From Mycogone perniciosa (lineage: Eukaryota > Ascomycota > Sordariomycetes > Hypocreales > Hypocreaceae), in contig JAOALB010000211.1 of NCBI GenBank assembly GCA_025331125.1, positions 1 to 64,000 on the forward strand: 64,000 bases of DNA. Reading direction: 5' to 3'. Shown here one piece after another: positions 13,271-26,044 of this stretch (the stretch's first letter is position 1; each line of letters begins with the position of its first letter). Both the position numbers and the translations under genes were made by a program. The notes below the pieces were generated by a model. That model was not told the DNA's origin and made no database searches. It saw nothing but the letters and a program-made list of their open reading frames with translations.

Positions 13271-14440
13271 ACAGAAAGAGAAGCCGACCTCTAGAATAAG
13301 AATAGATATGATGGAATAAGCCTCTCCTGCATGGAAAGTATAAAGGATTGGCTGTAGTATTTGGATATATATATATTAGATTATATTATTATTATTCTAT
13401 ACATTTTCTCCTATTTTAACTCATTGTAATATTTGTAGTTGGCGTTATATGTGGCCTGACTAAGGCTTCATAAGAGAATAGTAATTCTTGAATGTACTTT
13501 ATTTTGGATATCTTAAACTATTATGCATCCGCTATGGTCCTTAAGGTTAATGTCGAAAGATTAGTGAAGACTCGTCCTTACTAAAACAATAATATAACCC
13601 TACGACTTACTTTTATGTCTAGCTTGATTTAAGCTGAAAAGTTTTATTGCTGGGATTTCCAAACAAAATTAAACAAATTCCCAGCGTCTAGTGTTAATCT
13701 ACACAAGCAGAGTCCTAACCTATTGATACTTGGCATAGATCTCAGCCGTTCCTACCTGCAGACCGAAACATATTAGGAAGTCCCCCACTAAGCGGCCAGC
13801 TTGCATTCAATAGTGCGTGACGTGGTTAAAAACATGCCTGAGCGGAGACATGCATTATCCTAGTACTCAGCTGCTAACAGAAAATTGGGCCGCAGATGCA
13901 AGCTTTTCCCGCAACCTTTTTACTGCTATCTTTACCTGCGAGGAGAAAGAGGAGCCATTTCATATTTAAAAATAAGTAGCATTACTTGATACAAGGTGAG
14001 ACTGTAAACGAGGGGTCCTGGTGTATATATTGCTAGTATATATACAAAAAGGCAATATAGGCCATGATAATAGTAGTACCACGTCCCGCTAGGTCTGTCT
14101 ATCAAGGAGCCAGGATATGCAAAAGACTCGCAAAGAGGGAAGGAAAACTATAGGCAAATAACCAATCCATGCCCATCACCACAATGCCAACGTCTCCTCC
14201 GTCGTCGGTAGGACAGTGGCCTGACCCACTTCCCAGTATAACAGAAGAGGCAGTTCAAATTGAAGATTCAGTTCAGCCGCATATACGTGCAGATGGATAT
14301 ACCCACTCAGCCAAGAGCTGGCGACGTAACATAATGCACACAAAAGGTCCGGTTTGCCCATTTTGCGTGCCACGGCATTTCGTTTAGCATTAACCCTTTC
14401 AAAAGTGGTCTGACTTTACAGGCCCAGTCCGGGTGACGTC
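13271..14440. other. GC-balanced intergenic DNA, no firm gene
   Basis: CA and TG are at ordinary levels, so this stretch escaped RIP and is probably low-copy. Visible structures are an inverted repeat GCTGGGA...TCCCAGC at 13649-13685 and GTATATA...TATATAC at about 14023-14044. The first 150 bases probably contain the 3' UTR of the secreted-protein gene. No convincing frame was found apart from the short one at 14169. Confidence 0.5.
14169..14387 (+). CDS. Possible short ORF, unrecognised
   Basis: A 72-codon frame with start context ATCCATGCCC and stop TAG. It is Pro/Ser/Thr-rich at the start (MPITTMPTSPPSS), acidic in the middle (EEAVQIEDS) and ends GPVCPFCVPRHFV with two cysteines. No signal peptide, membrane segment or known domain is visible. 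It lies in un-RIPed DNA about 100 bases before the CHAT relic on the same strand, so it could be the worn N-terminal part of the same former gene. It could equally be chance. Confidence 0.25.
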   Translation: MPITTMPTSPPSSVGQWPDPLPSITEEAVQIEDSVQPHIRADGYTHSAKSWRRNIMHTKGPVCPFCVPRHFV

Positions 14441-14444
14441 CGGT

Positions 14445-14612
14445 GACATCCTATAGCAGAACCGACTAACTGTTCAGCGCATATCAGAAATGCCTCAGAA
14501 TGCGCAAATCGCCTACCTTTCTTCGTGTTCAACTGCGGAGAATGGCGTGGCGAAGCTCTCTGACGAGGTATTGCATACTGGGGTCGCAGAGTACTTGGCT
14601 GTTACAACATGA
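14445..14612 (+). pseudogene. CHAT-domain protein fragment
   Basis: Frame open from 14457 to TGA at 14610 reads LTVQRISEMPQNAQ, then AYLSSCSTAENG and KLSDEV. In fungal TPR/CHAT (caspase-like) proteins the block 'L-V-D-I---A-LAYLSACSTA---LSDEVIH' contains the catalytic cysteine of the CHAT fold, here the Cys of SSCSTA. The expected continuation into the 'FQ-AGF--V-GSLW' segment is lost after LSDEVLH, and a TAG lies just upstream at 14454. Only about 50 residues of a protein usually several hundred long remain, so this is a relic. AT-rich RIPed DNA cuts it off at about 14650. Confidence 0.6.
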
Positions 14613-14649
14613 TTCTGCTCACTTATACTGCAGCAGGAGACCAAGTCTA

Positions 14650-17600
14650 AATTTAACTTTTTTTAAAAAAAAAGACTATAATCTTTTTTATTTATATTTA
14701 AGAAATATTATATTAATAGGAAATATATTAATATTTAAATCTTTAAACTTAATTTTACTATTAATATAAAATTTAATACTTTTTTTAAAAGAATTTAAAA
14801 ACACAGTTTTTTTTAAAATAAACCAAGAAAATATTCACTTTTAATAATGGTAAATAGTCTAATATAATTCCTAGAATCTTATATAAATTAAGGAAATTAA
14901 TATAATTTAAAAGGTTAAATAAAAGGCTTTACTTGTAATAGTTTAAGTTATTAATAACTATATAATAAAATATTAAAGAAAATAACTGCTTTATAAGTAA
15001 ATAAAGTATTACCAATCCTTTTAAAAGGCTTTTTCTTACATACCTTTTTTCTTAAAAGGTTTTTAGAAATTTTGAAAGGTTAAGTAAAATGCTTTTTATA
15101 ATTTAATAAATAATTATATAATTAATAAATAAAAGGATTTATTAATATAAAAGGTAATAATAAGCTAAACTTTACCTTTTAATTTCAATTCATTTAAATA
15201 GCTTATTTAACATTAATAATTTAAAGTGAATTATATAAATGATAATTATAATTAAAAATATAAAAAGTTATTTCCTTTATAAAATAAATAAAAAGTAAAC
15301 CTTTTTTATAAAAGTTAATATTAATAAATAAACTATAACTTTAAAAAAACTATATAATAAAACTTTCTTTTAAAGTAATACTATTAAAACAGATATAAAT
15401 TACTAGTATAATAGATAGTCTATATATTTATATAGAAATCTTCCTAGCTATTAATTCCTTAATCTTTTATAATACCTTTAACCCTTTAATAGTAAAAATA
15501 ACTTTAGCAATAATAATAATAGTAATAATAGTAGTAGCTTTATAGTAATATAATAGCTATTATAGTAGCTATAATAAAGAAAGCTATAAAGGCAGCTATA
15601 AAGGCAAAAAAGCAGTAGTAGTAGTAAAGCTGCTATATAAAGATTATTATAATAGTTATAGATATAGCTAAGAGGTTGGCTTTAAGGCTAACCTTTTATA
15701 TATTAGCTTAACCTTAATATATAATAGGTCCCTTTACAGTTAGAGATTAAGAGTTTATAGTTAATATTATAAGGGCCTAGAATATTTAATTAATATTTTA
15801 AAGGCTATAGTAAATTGTATATTATAAAAGCTTTTAGCTAATAAAGCTATATCTTTATTATAGTAGCAGTAGCAGTATTAGTAGTATTAACTTAAATTAA
15901 AAAGATTAAAGAGATTATTTTAACTATATAGTTAAAATAATAATTCACTTCAAGGAATATATATGAATAAATAGAATATATATTGAAGACTTATTATTTA
16001 AAGTAATTTAATTATATTAAAATAACTAGCTATAAATACTATATTATTTATATACTATAATTAAATATTATATAAAGGAGTAAGTTATATATTAAAGGAA
16101 GTTATAGGGAGAATTTCTATATAAATATATAAACTATTTGTTTTAGTAGTAATTTGCATTTATTTAAATAGTACTACCTTTCTTTTAAATGTTTTTAAAT
16201 TATAATTAAAGGAAAAGCATTACTATTAAAGTTTAATAAAAAAGTATTAAAATAAAAACCCTTTAAAATAAAGATATTATTTACTTTTAAAAAGTAAAGT
16301 TAAAGTAAATTATTAAAGATTAAGAATAATAAAATTAAAAAAGAAATCTTTAATTTAAATTTAATTATAAAGGCTAATAATTTAAAAATTAAAAAGGTAT
16401 ATAAATAAAGGAGTTTCTTTATTTAAAATACTTTGAATATTATATTAATATTATAAATACTTTTACTTTTATAACCCTTAAAATATATTAAGACTATATA
16501 ATATAAAAGGAATAATAAATTTACCTTTTAATATATTACTAATAATAAAACCTATATTACTTTTATTATATATATTAATTGTTAAAAAGTTTATTAATTT
16601 AAATAGCTTCATAAATAATACTTTAAGAAAACCTTTTAAAATAGAATGTTATATATTTAATTTATAAATAATAAATTTAGTAGAAACTATTAAAAAGGTA
16701 TTAATTTAAAAGACTTTCATGTTACTATAAAAACAATTTTTTATTAAAGATAGAAAAATATATTTAATATATTTATAGTCTTTTTATTACTTAATTTCAA
16801 AAATATAAATTATTAATTTAAGTTATTTTTAAATTCAAAATATATAAAATTATAAAAATAAATAAATAAATTTCATTTAATAAAAGCTAATTTACTTTCT
16901 TGTTTAATGTATAAGTTTACCTACAATTCTTAATATATAATAAATAATAGATTATCGCTTTTTTTTATTCCTTTATTTCTTTTGTATTTATACTTTATAT
17001 ATTAAATACTAGCAGCTTAAAGTATTTTTAATTGCAAGACCTTTATATATATAACTATACTACTAACAAGTAACCATTTTAGTATTTCCTTTTAATAAAT
17101 AAAAGAGCCTTTATAAATAAAGCAGTTAACTAACCTATTAATTAACTAACCTATTAATTAACTAAACTATTAAACTAAACGATTAAAATAAACTATTAAA
17201 CTAAACTATATTAATCCTAGTTTTTACTATTTCCTTTATTAAACTGTATTAAATTTAAAGTAATTTATAGTTATTACTTTTACTAGGCTTTATAGCTATT
17301 GCCTTCTTAAATAATATTGTTTTTATAATTTCGTTAAATATAAATTAACTTTCAATAAAATTTTAAATATAAGCTTTTATAGTATAAAAATAATATAAAA
17401 TTATTAATATATAATTACTATATAGTCTTTTAATTTTAATAAACTTATATAAATTAAATAATATTTTTATATTTAGAAAGCTTTTATATTAAAAATAAAT
17501 TTAATTTTAAAAGTATTATAATATAATTTAAATTTATTAAACTTTTATAATATATATATTATAAAATATCTAATATTTTATAATATATATATTAATATTA

Positions 17601-17737
17601 CTGTCATTAGAAAATCCAATATATTTATTTTTATATAAAGTAATACTTTTAACTTATAATATACTAAAATAAAAACTTTTAAAAACTGTTTTTTAAATTA
17701 TTAAAAGGCTTTAAAAGTATTAACGTTAAATTATAAA
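14650..17737. other. RIP-degraded AT-rich DNA, no gene
   Basis: Composition drops sharply to AT-rich at 14650. Triplet runs of TAG/TAA/GCT type fill 15480-15660 and 15860-15890. A near-palindrome ggttggctttaaggctaacc lies at about 15676-15695. Imperfect tandem 'ttaactaac/ctattaaactaaac' units occur at 17120-17210. No domain could be read on either strand. Confidence 0.5.
16951..17340. repeat. Dispersed repeat G, copy 1
   Basis: Shares an ordered series of segments with 25135-25530: 'tttatactttatatattaaat', then the 'aactaaactattaaactaaac' tandem units, then 'taatcctag', then 'aatttatagttatt'. Both copies are RIPed. The element type is unknown; no ends or target duplication could be fixed. 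Confidence 0.55.
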
Positions 17738-17950
17738 TATAATAAAGGGTTAAGCTAGGTAGGTATAATATAGGTAATAAAGTATTATAAGATTTAAACT
17801 TACTGCTTTATTAACTTATATATAATTAGGTTAATATAGTTAGGCAAAAGGCTAGCGTTATATAAAGGACCTTATACTGCCTATCTTTTATAATAGTATA
17901 TACCCCTTTAAATATAGTATATACTAGGGTATATACTCTTTAATATTATA
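17738..17950 (-). repeat. 3' LTR of the 17.7-23.8 kb gypsy element
   Basis: 213 bp, starting 'tataataaagggttaagc' and ending 'taatattata'. Both ends are RIPed forms of the TG and CA ends. It shares 'ggctagcgttatataaa' and 'tatactctttaatatt' with the right-hand copy. Confidence 0.8.
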
Positions 17951-20900
17951 ATTATCCCTTTTCTTTTAAATAGCTATTCTAGCTAATTCTTAATATTAAA
18001 GTTTTATAAATAAAAGAAGTAAAGTAATATAATTTCCTATATTCCCCTTTAATTACTTTTTAAATTGCTTTTCCGTTATTTTTTCTTTCGCCTGCCCTTT
18101 ATATTATTTATTATTTAACCTTCATTCTTTAACCTTTTATTTAATCTATCTTTACTTTATTAATTTTATTTTATTCGCCTTTTACTTTAATACCTCTTAT
18201 TTACTAAATCTATTAAAACGAGCACTTTATATAAATTAACGTTTATTTAAAGTAAACTACTAGCCCCCCCCCCTCGCTAAAGCCTAATATATATATTATT
18301 TCTATATAGTATTAAAGTATAATAAAAAGGTAATAAAATAGTAACGAAAGTTTAATAATTTAAAGCTAATTAACTATATTTTCGCTAATTCCGCTTTAAC
18401 CTCTTATTTTTAATGTATAAAGTATAATAATTCTAATAATTAATAAACTTTATTTAATATTTATAAAGCGAAATATATTAACCTTTTATTCCATTATTAA
18501 TTACTTTTAGCTAGCCCCTTTATATTACTATAAGGTTATACTCGCGAAATAAATACTATTTTTAAGTTAATTAAAATTTAATATAATAATTATATTATTT
18601 TTAGGCTTAATAATAATTAAAATAACCCTTTATATAAATTAAAGGGATTTATATATTAAAAGCTTTTAGCAATTTCACTTAACTTTTACTTTGCCTTTAA
18701 TAGTATTAAATTAAAGTATTACTAAAAGTATAAATTAACTGGCGCTAAAAAGGATTAAGATTTTATAAAATATAAGACTTTAATAATTGCCTGTTAACAC
18801 CTTTTAGCGTTTTAATAGCTTTATTTTTTAATTTAGGCTCCTTTTAATATATATCTTTACCTCTTTTAATATTATTTTTCTTTTTATTGACTGCTTATAT
18901 ATAGGCTATTAATACTGCCTATAAATAGGTAGATAAATAAACTATAAAAAACTTGGCGGCTTAGATTAGAAGGCAGTTCTTTAAGCCTTTTCTGATTAGT
19001 AATAAATATATCTTTTAGCTAATAGCTCAATAAAGTAGGTTTATAGTAATTAATAAAGTATTATTTATTAATAAAAACTTTAATTGAAATAAATATAATA
19101 AAATAATTAAATTATCATTTAAAGTAAATTTTAATTTATAGTTAATTTATTATTTATGATTTATTTAATTTTTAAAGTATAAGTAACCTCTTTCTTTTAC
19201 TTTAATTAACTTTTAATTAATAGTAAATTTATATTAATCTTTTAAGTTTACTTTCTTTTTTTAATTAATTAAAAATTTCCTATATCTTTATAATATTAAT
19301 AAAGGCTTACTTCCTTTTAGCTTATCTTTTCTAATATTACTTTATTTACTTTTAAGTATTTTCTATATTATTTCCTATAATTTATTAATTATATTTAAAA
19401 GGCTATTTATCTTATTCTATTAAATAATATATTCTCTTTTAAAGCTGTATATATTTTATAACTTTTTTTACTTTTTACTTTTCCTTTAAATCTTTTAAAC
19501 TTAATATTAATAATAGTTTATTCATTATTGCTTTTTTTATTATTTATAGTTTTAATAAGCTAATATAAAATATATTATATAAATAAAAGTATTTCTTTAA
19601 TAAAGTAATATAATAAGCCTATTATTTTATAGTTTTAAAGATATACAAAAGCTTTATAAACTTTAATATTAACTTTTTCTTTTTGCCTTTTAACTTTAAA
19701 GTCTTTATTAAAAGTGCTAGTATATCCTATTATTATAAAGTTAAAGGTTTACAGTACTTATTATAATAAAACATTTAGTATTTGCTGTAATTTACTACTA
19801 GACTTTAATTTTACTTAAAGTTAATTTAGTTTTTTAATATAGGCTTATACTACTAGTATACCTTTACTTTAAATAATACCTTTACTTTTTATTTAAAAAT
19901 CTAGCTTAAAGTTATATAAAGCTTCAAATATTAATACTTTTATTATTATATATTTTATATTATTATAAGTAAACTATATTAACTTTACACTATATATTTA
20001 TATTATTTACTTCTAATTTATAAACTATTAAAAATAATATCTTAATATTTAATTTATCCTTTTTATTTATTTATTAATTTATAAGTAAAACGCTATTAAT
20101 AGGCAGTAGTTTATTTTAAGTATAAAATAAAGTTTAAAGTAAAAATTGCTAGGGAATATAAATCCTTTATTTAAAACTATCCTTTATAAAGGCTTAAATA
20201 TTAATTTAACTTTTATATAAAATACCTTTATTAACTTTATAGTAATAGTTAAAGTATTAGTAAATATAAATAATAAATACTTTATAAATTAATTTATTAT
20301 TATTAAAATAATATTTACTTTTTACTTTTAATATACTATTATTAATAAGCCTATAATAAAGTTTATAGTAATTTTTAATTTTAGTTTATTTAAGATTAAA
20401 AGTAATTTTAAAGCGCTATATACGTAATATTATTATAATATAGGCTTATTGATTGTTAGTATATTACTTTATTTTTTAATATATATAGGTAGTTTTAATA
20501 TAGTAGCAGTCCTTTAATATTTAGTAATTAAACCCTTTAAAGTTACTGGCTATTAGCTGTTAATATAGCAGCCTTCCGTGTTTAAATTTCTTTATCTTTT
20601 CTTTAAGCTTTTTAAATTAACTATAAAAGACTTAAAGATTAAGTCTTTTATAGGCTTTTTTATTGCTAGCGTTTGTTTAGCGATAAAGGTTAAGACTAAT
20701 TACTTGCAATTAATTATCTCTTTAGCCTAATTAGCTAAGTGTAAGGGTTTTAATAGTCTTTTACCTTTATTTTTATTTATATAAGTTATTTTATTTTATA
20801 AAGGCATTTTGCTATATTAACAATAAATTTAGGTTGTTTTACTTTACGAAGGTATCTTGCTATATTTAAACTAGTTTAATGCTTAGATTCCTTTACTTTA

Positions 20901-21689
20901 TACAGGCATTTTACTATATATTTTATCTATTTATACTAGTTGAACTTTAATGAGTCTGCTTTATAAATTTAGCACTAATTTAATATTCACTTATTCTTTA
21001 CCTTTAAAGTTAAGGCGCTATAATAATATATCTAGAAAGTTACTTTTTCCTAGTAAGTATTTAATTATAAAGTTAAATAGTATTAAATATATATATTACT
21101 AGGCCTATTACTATAATAGCTTTTATTATTATATAAAGGTTTATAGGTTTAAGTAATTTAATAAAATCTTTATAAAGGTTTCTACTTTATTAAAATAATA
21201 TTATTAATATAGCAGTAACTTTATAATTGCAAATATCTTTTAGTTTAAAGTTTTATAGTTTTGCTTTATATTAGTAGACTTTTAAAATTAAAATGCTATT
21301 AAATAGTATTTTCCTTTTCAGTTTAATTAAAATAAAATCCCTACTATTATACTATTAAATATATTTATTTTAATATAGCTTAATAGTCTTAAATTAAAGT
21401 ATTATAGTAATAATATTATTTAAAAAGTATTTTAACTGCTAAAATACTGCTTTTTTACTTTCTATAAATTAAATTATTTTTAACTTTTTTTTATTTTTAC
21501 TGCCTTTTAGTAAACTAGTAAAAAGGGCTATAATATAAAAGTATCTTTGAATAAACTATTAATAAAGGTTATAGAACTTTAAAAATATTTAAATATCTTT
21601 ATATAATTTAAGTTTAAGTTATAATATAATAGTATTAATTTAAGTAAAGTCTATTAATACTTTATTTTTTAATAGGATATACTTTAAAG

Positions 21690-21831
21690 AATTTATTTTA
21701 TTTTAATAAAAGGTATATTCTAAAAGGTTAATATTTAGTTTAATTTATTTTAATTATTTTAAGATTTATTTAATATACTTTATATACTTTTCTTTAATCT
21801 TTAAATAAATCAAAATACTATTAAAGTAAAC
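21690..21831 (-). pseudogene. Gypsy reverse-transcriptase relic
   Basis: Reverse complement from 21831 gives VYFNSILIYLKIKEKYIKYI followed by stop-ILK-stop-LK-stop-IKLNINLLEY. Spacing and residues match the active-site strand and following helix of Ty3/gypsy RT. The catalytic DD is read as NS, and Gln codons are stops. Confidence 0.72.
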
Positions 21832-23598
21832 TATATATATCATATTAATAAATCTATATAATAGTTTATAAATATAAGATTAAAAGGTTATTAATATATT
21901 AATAAGCCTAAAAGGTATTATTAAGTATTTAAAGTAGCTAGAATATGTTTAAAATATGGTTTTGTATTTATTTTATTTTTTAATTTAAATATAATAGTAA
22001 ACCTCTTTTATTTATTACTTTATTTTTATTTAGCAGTTAAAGGCATTTATTTAATTTAATAACTATAAATATTTAAGCTAGGTTTTTATATACTATTTAA
22101 AGTTTATATAGTAATAAAATCTTTTAATCCTTTTATTAATATTTAAACTATTAATATTAATTAATTAAGTTAATATAAATATAAATATATATAAATTATT
22201 AAATAATACTTTAACAGTTAATAGACTATATTAACGCTTTTTATATATTATATTAAAGAAATATAAATTTCTTTATAAGTTTAATATTAAATATTTTTAC
22301 AGGTATTTAATATAGTTAATATAATTAAATAAAGGCTATATTAATAAAGTGAACTTTAATACAGCTATTAAAATCTATACAAATTTCAATATATGTTTAC
22401 TTTTAAATTATACTAAATATATTAAGGTAAATCTTAATTTTAATATTTATTGATTTAATTATAATAAATCTATTTACTATGAGTATTAATTATTTCTTTG
22501 CCCTTTTTATAATTAATTAAATATAAATATATACGTATTAAAGGTTTATATTTTAAAGTATAAATATATGATTTAAATGTATTATAATATTATTATATTT
22601 ATAACCTATAAGTAAATTACAGTTACATCTTTAGAGATATTTATAAAAGGAGGTTTAAAGGTTTAGCCATTTTTTTAATATAGTTTTATTATATTTTAAA
22701 AATAAATAATAAATAAAACTGTTTCTTTTTTAATATTAAAGATATCTTTACAGTATATTTTTATTTAATTATATAGTTTTATTCTAAGCTTTTTATAAAA
22801 GCTAAAAATACTTTTTCTTTTTCATTTATATAAAAGTTAGTTCTTAATTTAATTTAAATACATATAAAGCTTCATTAAGGTTTAGCCTTTATATTAAGAA
22901 AATATATTTAAATTATATAATAAGTAAATGGTTTTAATTTTTAAAATCTTTAAATATTATCTTATTTTACTTTATATAACTTAATTAATTACTTGTAATT
23001 TTCTTTTATTAAATAAGTAAATATTCATTACAGTCTTACTATTATTTAAATTTATATCTAGTATTTATATTATTAAAGCTAAATAAAATATACTTTAAGT
23101 CCCTTTAAAACCTTTATAGCGCTTTATTAAAGCTTTATTTTAAATCGCTAAGCTATTTATTTTAAGTGTAGAGGTTGCCTTTAAGGCAGAGCCAAGTAAT
23201 ATTCTTAATATAGATTTGTCTTTAACTGCTATTTAATAAAGTATTTAACCTTTCATAGCGTTTTAATTATAATTTGCAGGTTAAAGATATATTATTTAGC
23301 TGGCGCTTAAAGGCTTACTCTTTTTCTTTAAAGGTAAAGAGTAGCTTTAATTAATAAATCTATTTATTAATATAGGCGTATTTCTTTTATAGATTATTTT
23401 ATATAGGGTTATCCTGTGTTTTATCCTATATAGGGTTATTTATGGTATTATTAAAGCCTGCAGTTAAATTAGCAGGTAAATATATTTTAATTATAATTTC
23501 GCTAGTATTTCCCTTTATATTTATTAATATATTAGCTATAGCAGACTATTATATTATTACTATATCAGTTTAAGTGACCTATAAAGCAGTTTAAGAAT

Positions 23599-23811
23599 TA
23601 TAATAAAGGGTTAAGCTAGGTAAATATAATATAAGTTATAATATATTATAAAACTTAAACTTACTGCTTTATTAACTTATATATAGCTAGGTTAATATAG
23701 TTAAGCAAAGGGCTAGCGTTATATAAAAGGCCTTATACTGCCTATCCTGTATAATAGTATATACCCCTTTGAATATAGTATATACCAGGGTATATACTCT
23801 TTAATATTGTA
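23599..23811 (-). repeat. 5' LTR of the 17.7-23.8 kb gypsy element
   Basis: Second 213-bp copy, less mutated than the left one (it keeps 'tataccaggg' and 'attgta'). It is the upstream LTR for the minus-strand element. Confidence 0.8.
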
Positions 23812-25134
23812 GTGAAAAGCCTTTTATTTTTCATAAGTATAATTTCTTAAATATATTATAACTATATTATAGTTTTTAATAAGTTAATAGTCAAGCTTTA
23901 TAACGTTAAAGAATATAGGAATTATATAAAGATTGTTAAATATTAATTATTAAATAATGATTTAAATCCATAAGTATTTTATTTTAGCTTTATTAAATAA
24001 AGCAATATATTTTCAAGCAAGCATTAAAACAATACAAAGGATATATTAATTACTATTAATTTATAGCCTTATATTTTATAGCTCTTTACAGATTTAATAA
24101 ATATATTACATATATCCTTTAAATGTATAATTATTAATTAAGAAGGTATAAAGATATATAATATATATAAAATGAATTAAAATTTAAAATATAAATTTAA
24201 AATATTATTAAAAGGTTATATGGAAATTTAGAAAATTAAATAATATAATATTATATTTACAATATTTATATTAATATTAAAATATTATTATTTAGTAAGC
24301 TATTATATAAATAAATATTTAATCATATATATATATTATACTAAATATAATAGAAATTTAATAATATAAAGGTTTATTAAAAACTTTAAAGATTTATAAC
24401 AAAATATTATAATCTTTATAAATTATTTCATTTTAAATATAAAGGTAAATATATATATATATACTTTATTACCTCTCTTTAATATAAGGATTATAGAGTA
24501 TTTATAAAATTAATAGATAATTTAATATATATATTTTTTAATATTCTTTTTAAATATTTATAAAACATATTAACTTTTAGAATATTCTATTATAAATAAA
24601 ACATTATAAAAGTATTTCTTTATTTTTAATTTAGAAAATATATTATTAATTTCTTAATGTATAAATAAGCTCTTTTATATAAAGAATATTAATAGAATTA
24701 TTATATATAACGTATAATTCTAAATATAAAATTAATTTATAACTGTTTAAAAAGATACTGTTATTTAAATGAAAGAAACAATAAACTTTTCAAAGATTTT
24801 AATTTAAGGTTTAATTTCTTTTAAAGTATTAATATAATAGTTAGTAAAAGGTTTTTAGGAATATATTTTAATTATTTTCAACATTACGAAAATAACTTTA
24901 TTAATTATATTGTGAAAGAAATATAAGATGAATATATTGAAATTAAAGTTTCTTAAAATAAACTTTTTGGAATATGAATACTAAATTATTAAAGTAAATT
25001 CTTTTTTTTAAATTATAGATTACTTTTATAAATCTATTAATATAATTATGAAATATGAGACAAAATTAAAGAAAATAAAAATAAACTTTAAAATTAATGT
25101 TCTTCTTATAAAAGAAATAATAAATAATATATTA
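23812..25134. other. RIP-degraded AT-rich DNA, no gene
   Basis: No element ends or domains seen. An 85-codon frame at 25048-25305 overlaps the right edge and repeat G. It consists of Ile/Leu/Phe/Lys/Asn from AT-only codons and is not a credible gene. Confidence 0.5.
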
Positions 25135-25530
25135 TCCTTTTCCTTTTTTCTTTTTCTTTTTTCCTTTTTATTTATACTTTATATATTAAATAATGGTAAT
25201 TTAGTATTTCTTAATTATAAGACTTTTATATATATCACTATATTAATAACTATACTAGTAACTATACTAGCAATAAATATTTATTTTAATATTCCCTTTT
25301 TATAAAAAAAGGGAATATAAATAACAATATTAATTAATTAAGCTCTTAATTAACTAAACTATTAAACTAAACTATTAAATTAAATTGCAGTAATCCTAGT
25401 CGTTACTTTTTCCTTTCTAAAACTATATTACTTTCATAATAATTTATAGTTATTTATTTTATTAAATTTAATAACTATTTCTTTATTAAATAATATTCTT
25501 TTTTACTATTTCCTTTAAATTTAATTTCAA
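25135..25530. repeat. Dispersed repeat G, copy 2
   Basis: Counterpart of 16951-17340 in the same orientation, with the same order of a T-rich lead, 'actttatatattaaat', the 'ctaaactattaaa' tandem and 'gtaatcctagt'. Confidence 0.55.
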
Positions 25531-25699
25531 GTAATTTGAATTCATTAAATTAATAAAGTTAATTAATAATAACCAAAACAATTATATTAAATTAATTACA
25601 AAGATTTAACTTATAGAAGCTATAAAGTCTTTTCTTATTTAAAAAAAAAAACTTTTTAATTAATTTTAAACTTAATTCTTTTTAAGTGTACTTAACTTA

Positions 25700-25900
25700 A
25701 CTAAATACACCTAATAGTAATATATTATAACCTTTTTTCTAAAAGTAGTTTAATAGTATATTATAGCCTTTACTTTAAAATTAATTTAATAATATATTAT
25801 AGGCTTTTTTTAATAATGTATTATAGCTTTAGTTATAAAGTATATTTAGTAATATGTTATAGCCTTTATATAATAATATATTATAGGCCCTATTTTAAGA
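25700..25900. repeat. Degenerate tandem array (aataatatattatagcct units)
   Basis: Six imperfect units, each starting with a form of 'aataatatattatagcctt' and followed by a variable spacer, at intervals of roughly 25-45 bases. Two further near-repeats ('ttctatcatta...ttaggaa.ttagttaag') follow at 25955-26040. Confidence 0.6.
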
Positions 25901-26044
25901 CTAAGGCGGTAATATAAGAATTTGGTTTAGTATTTTATTATTAATAGATTAATTAAATATTCTATCATTAAAAGGTTTGTTAGGAAGTTAGTTAAGAATT
26001 CTATCATTAGCAATTCGGTTAGGAATTTAGTTAAGGGAATAGAA

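Larger units (their letters stand above)
17738..23811 (-). mobile_element. Complete Ty3/gypsy retrotransposon (6074 bp, RIPed)
   Basis: Two 213-bp direct repeats bound the element (17738-17950 and 23599-23811). Right of the left LTR lies attatcccttttctttt, whose reverse complement is a polypurine tract, so the element is on the minus strand. A minus-strand RT core starts at 21831 and reads VYFNSILIYLKIKE, then continues toward KLNINLLEY. This is the gypsy VYFDDILIYSKT core after RIP. The flanking five bases are ATAAA (17733-17737) and GTGAA (23812-23816), which differ only by two G-to-A transitions. No frame is intact. Confidence 0.8.

Noticed and set aside
13119..13319. Alternative plus frames across the secreted-protein gene (13019-13270, 13119-13319)
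   Set aside because: One reads through the intron, the other is out of frame; only the spliced frame joins the signal peptide to the cysteine domain.
14500..14769. 89-codon plus frame
   Set aside because: Overlaps the CHAT relic in another frame and runs into RIPed A/T DNA; the tail is AT-codon noise.
15480..15890. Triplet-rich tract as a coding or CRISPR-like repeat
   Set aside because: TAG/TAA triplets give stops in every frame and no regular repeat-spacer spacing exists.
25048..25305. 85-codon plus-strand frame with hydrophobic stretches
   Set aside because: Made of AT-only codons in RIPed DNA and overlapping dispersed repeat G; stretches of Ile/Leu/Phe arise by chance in such sequence.
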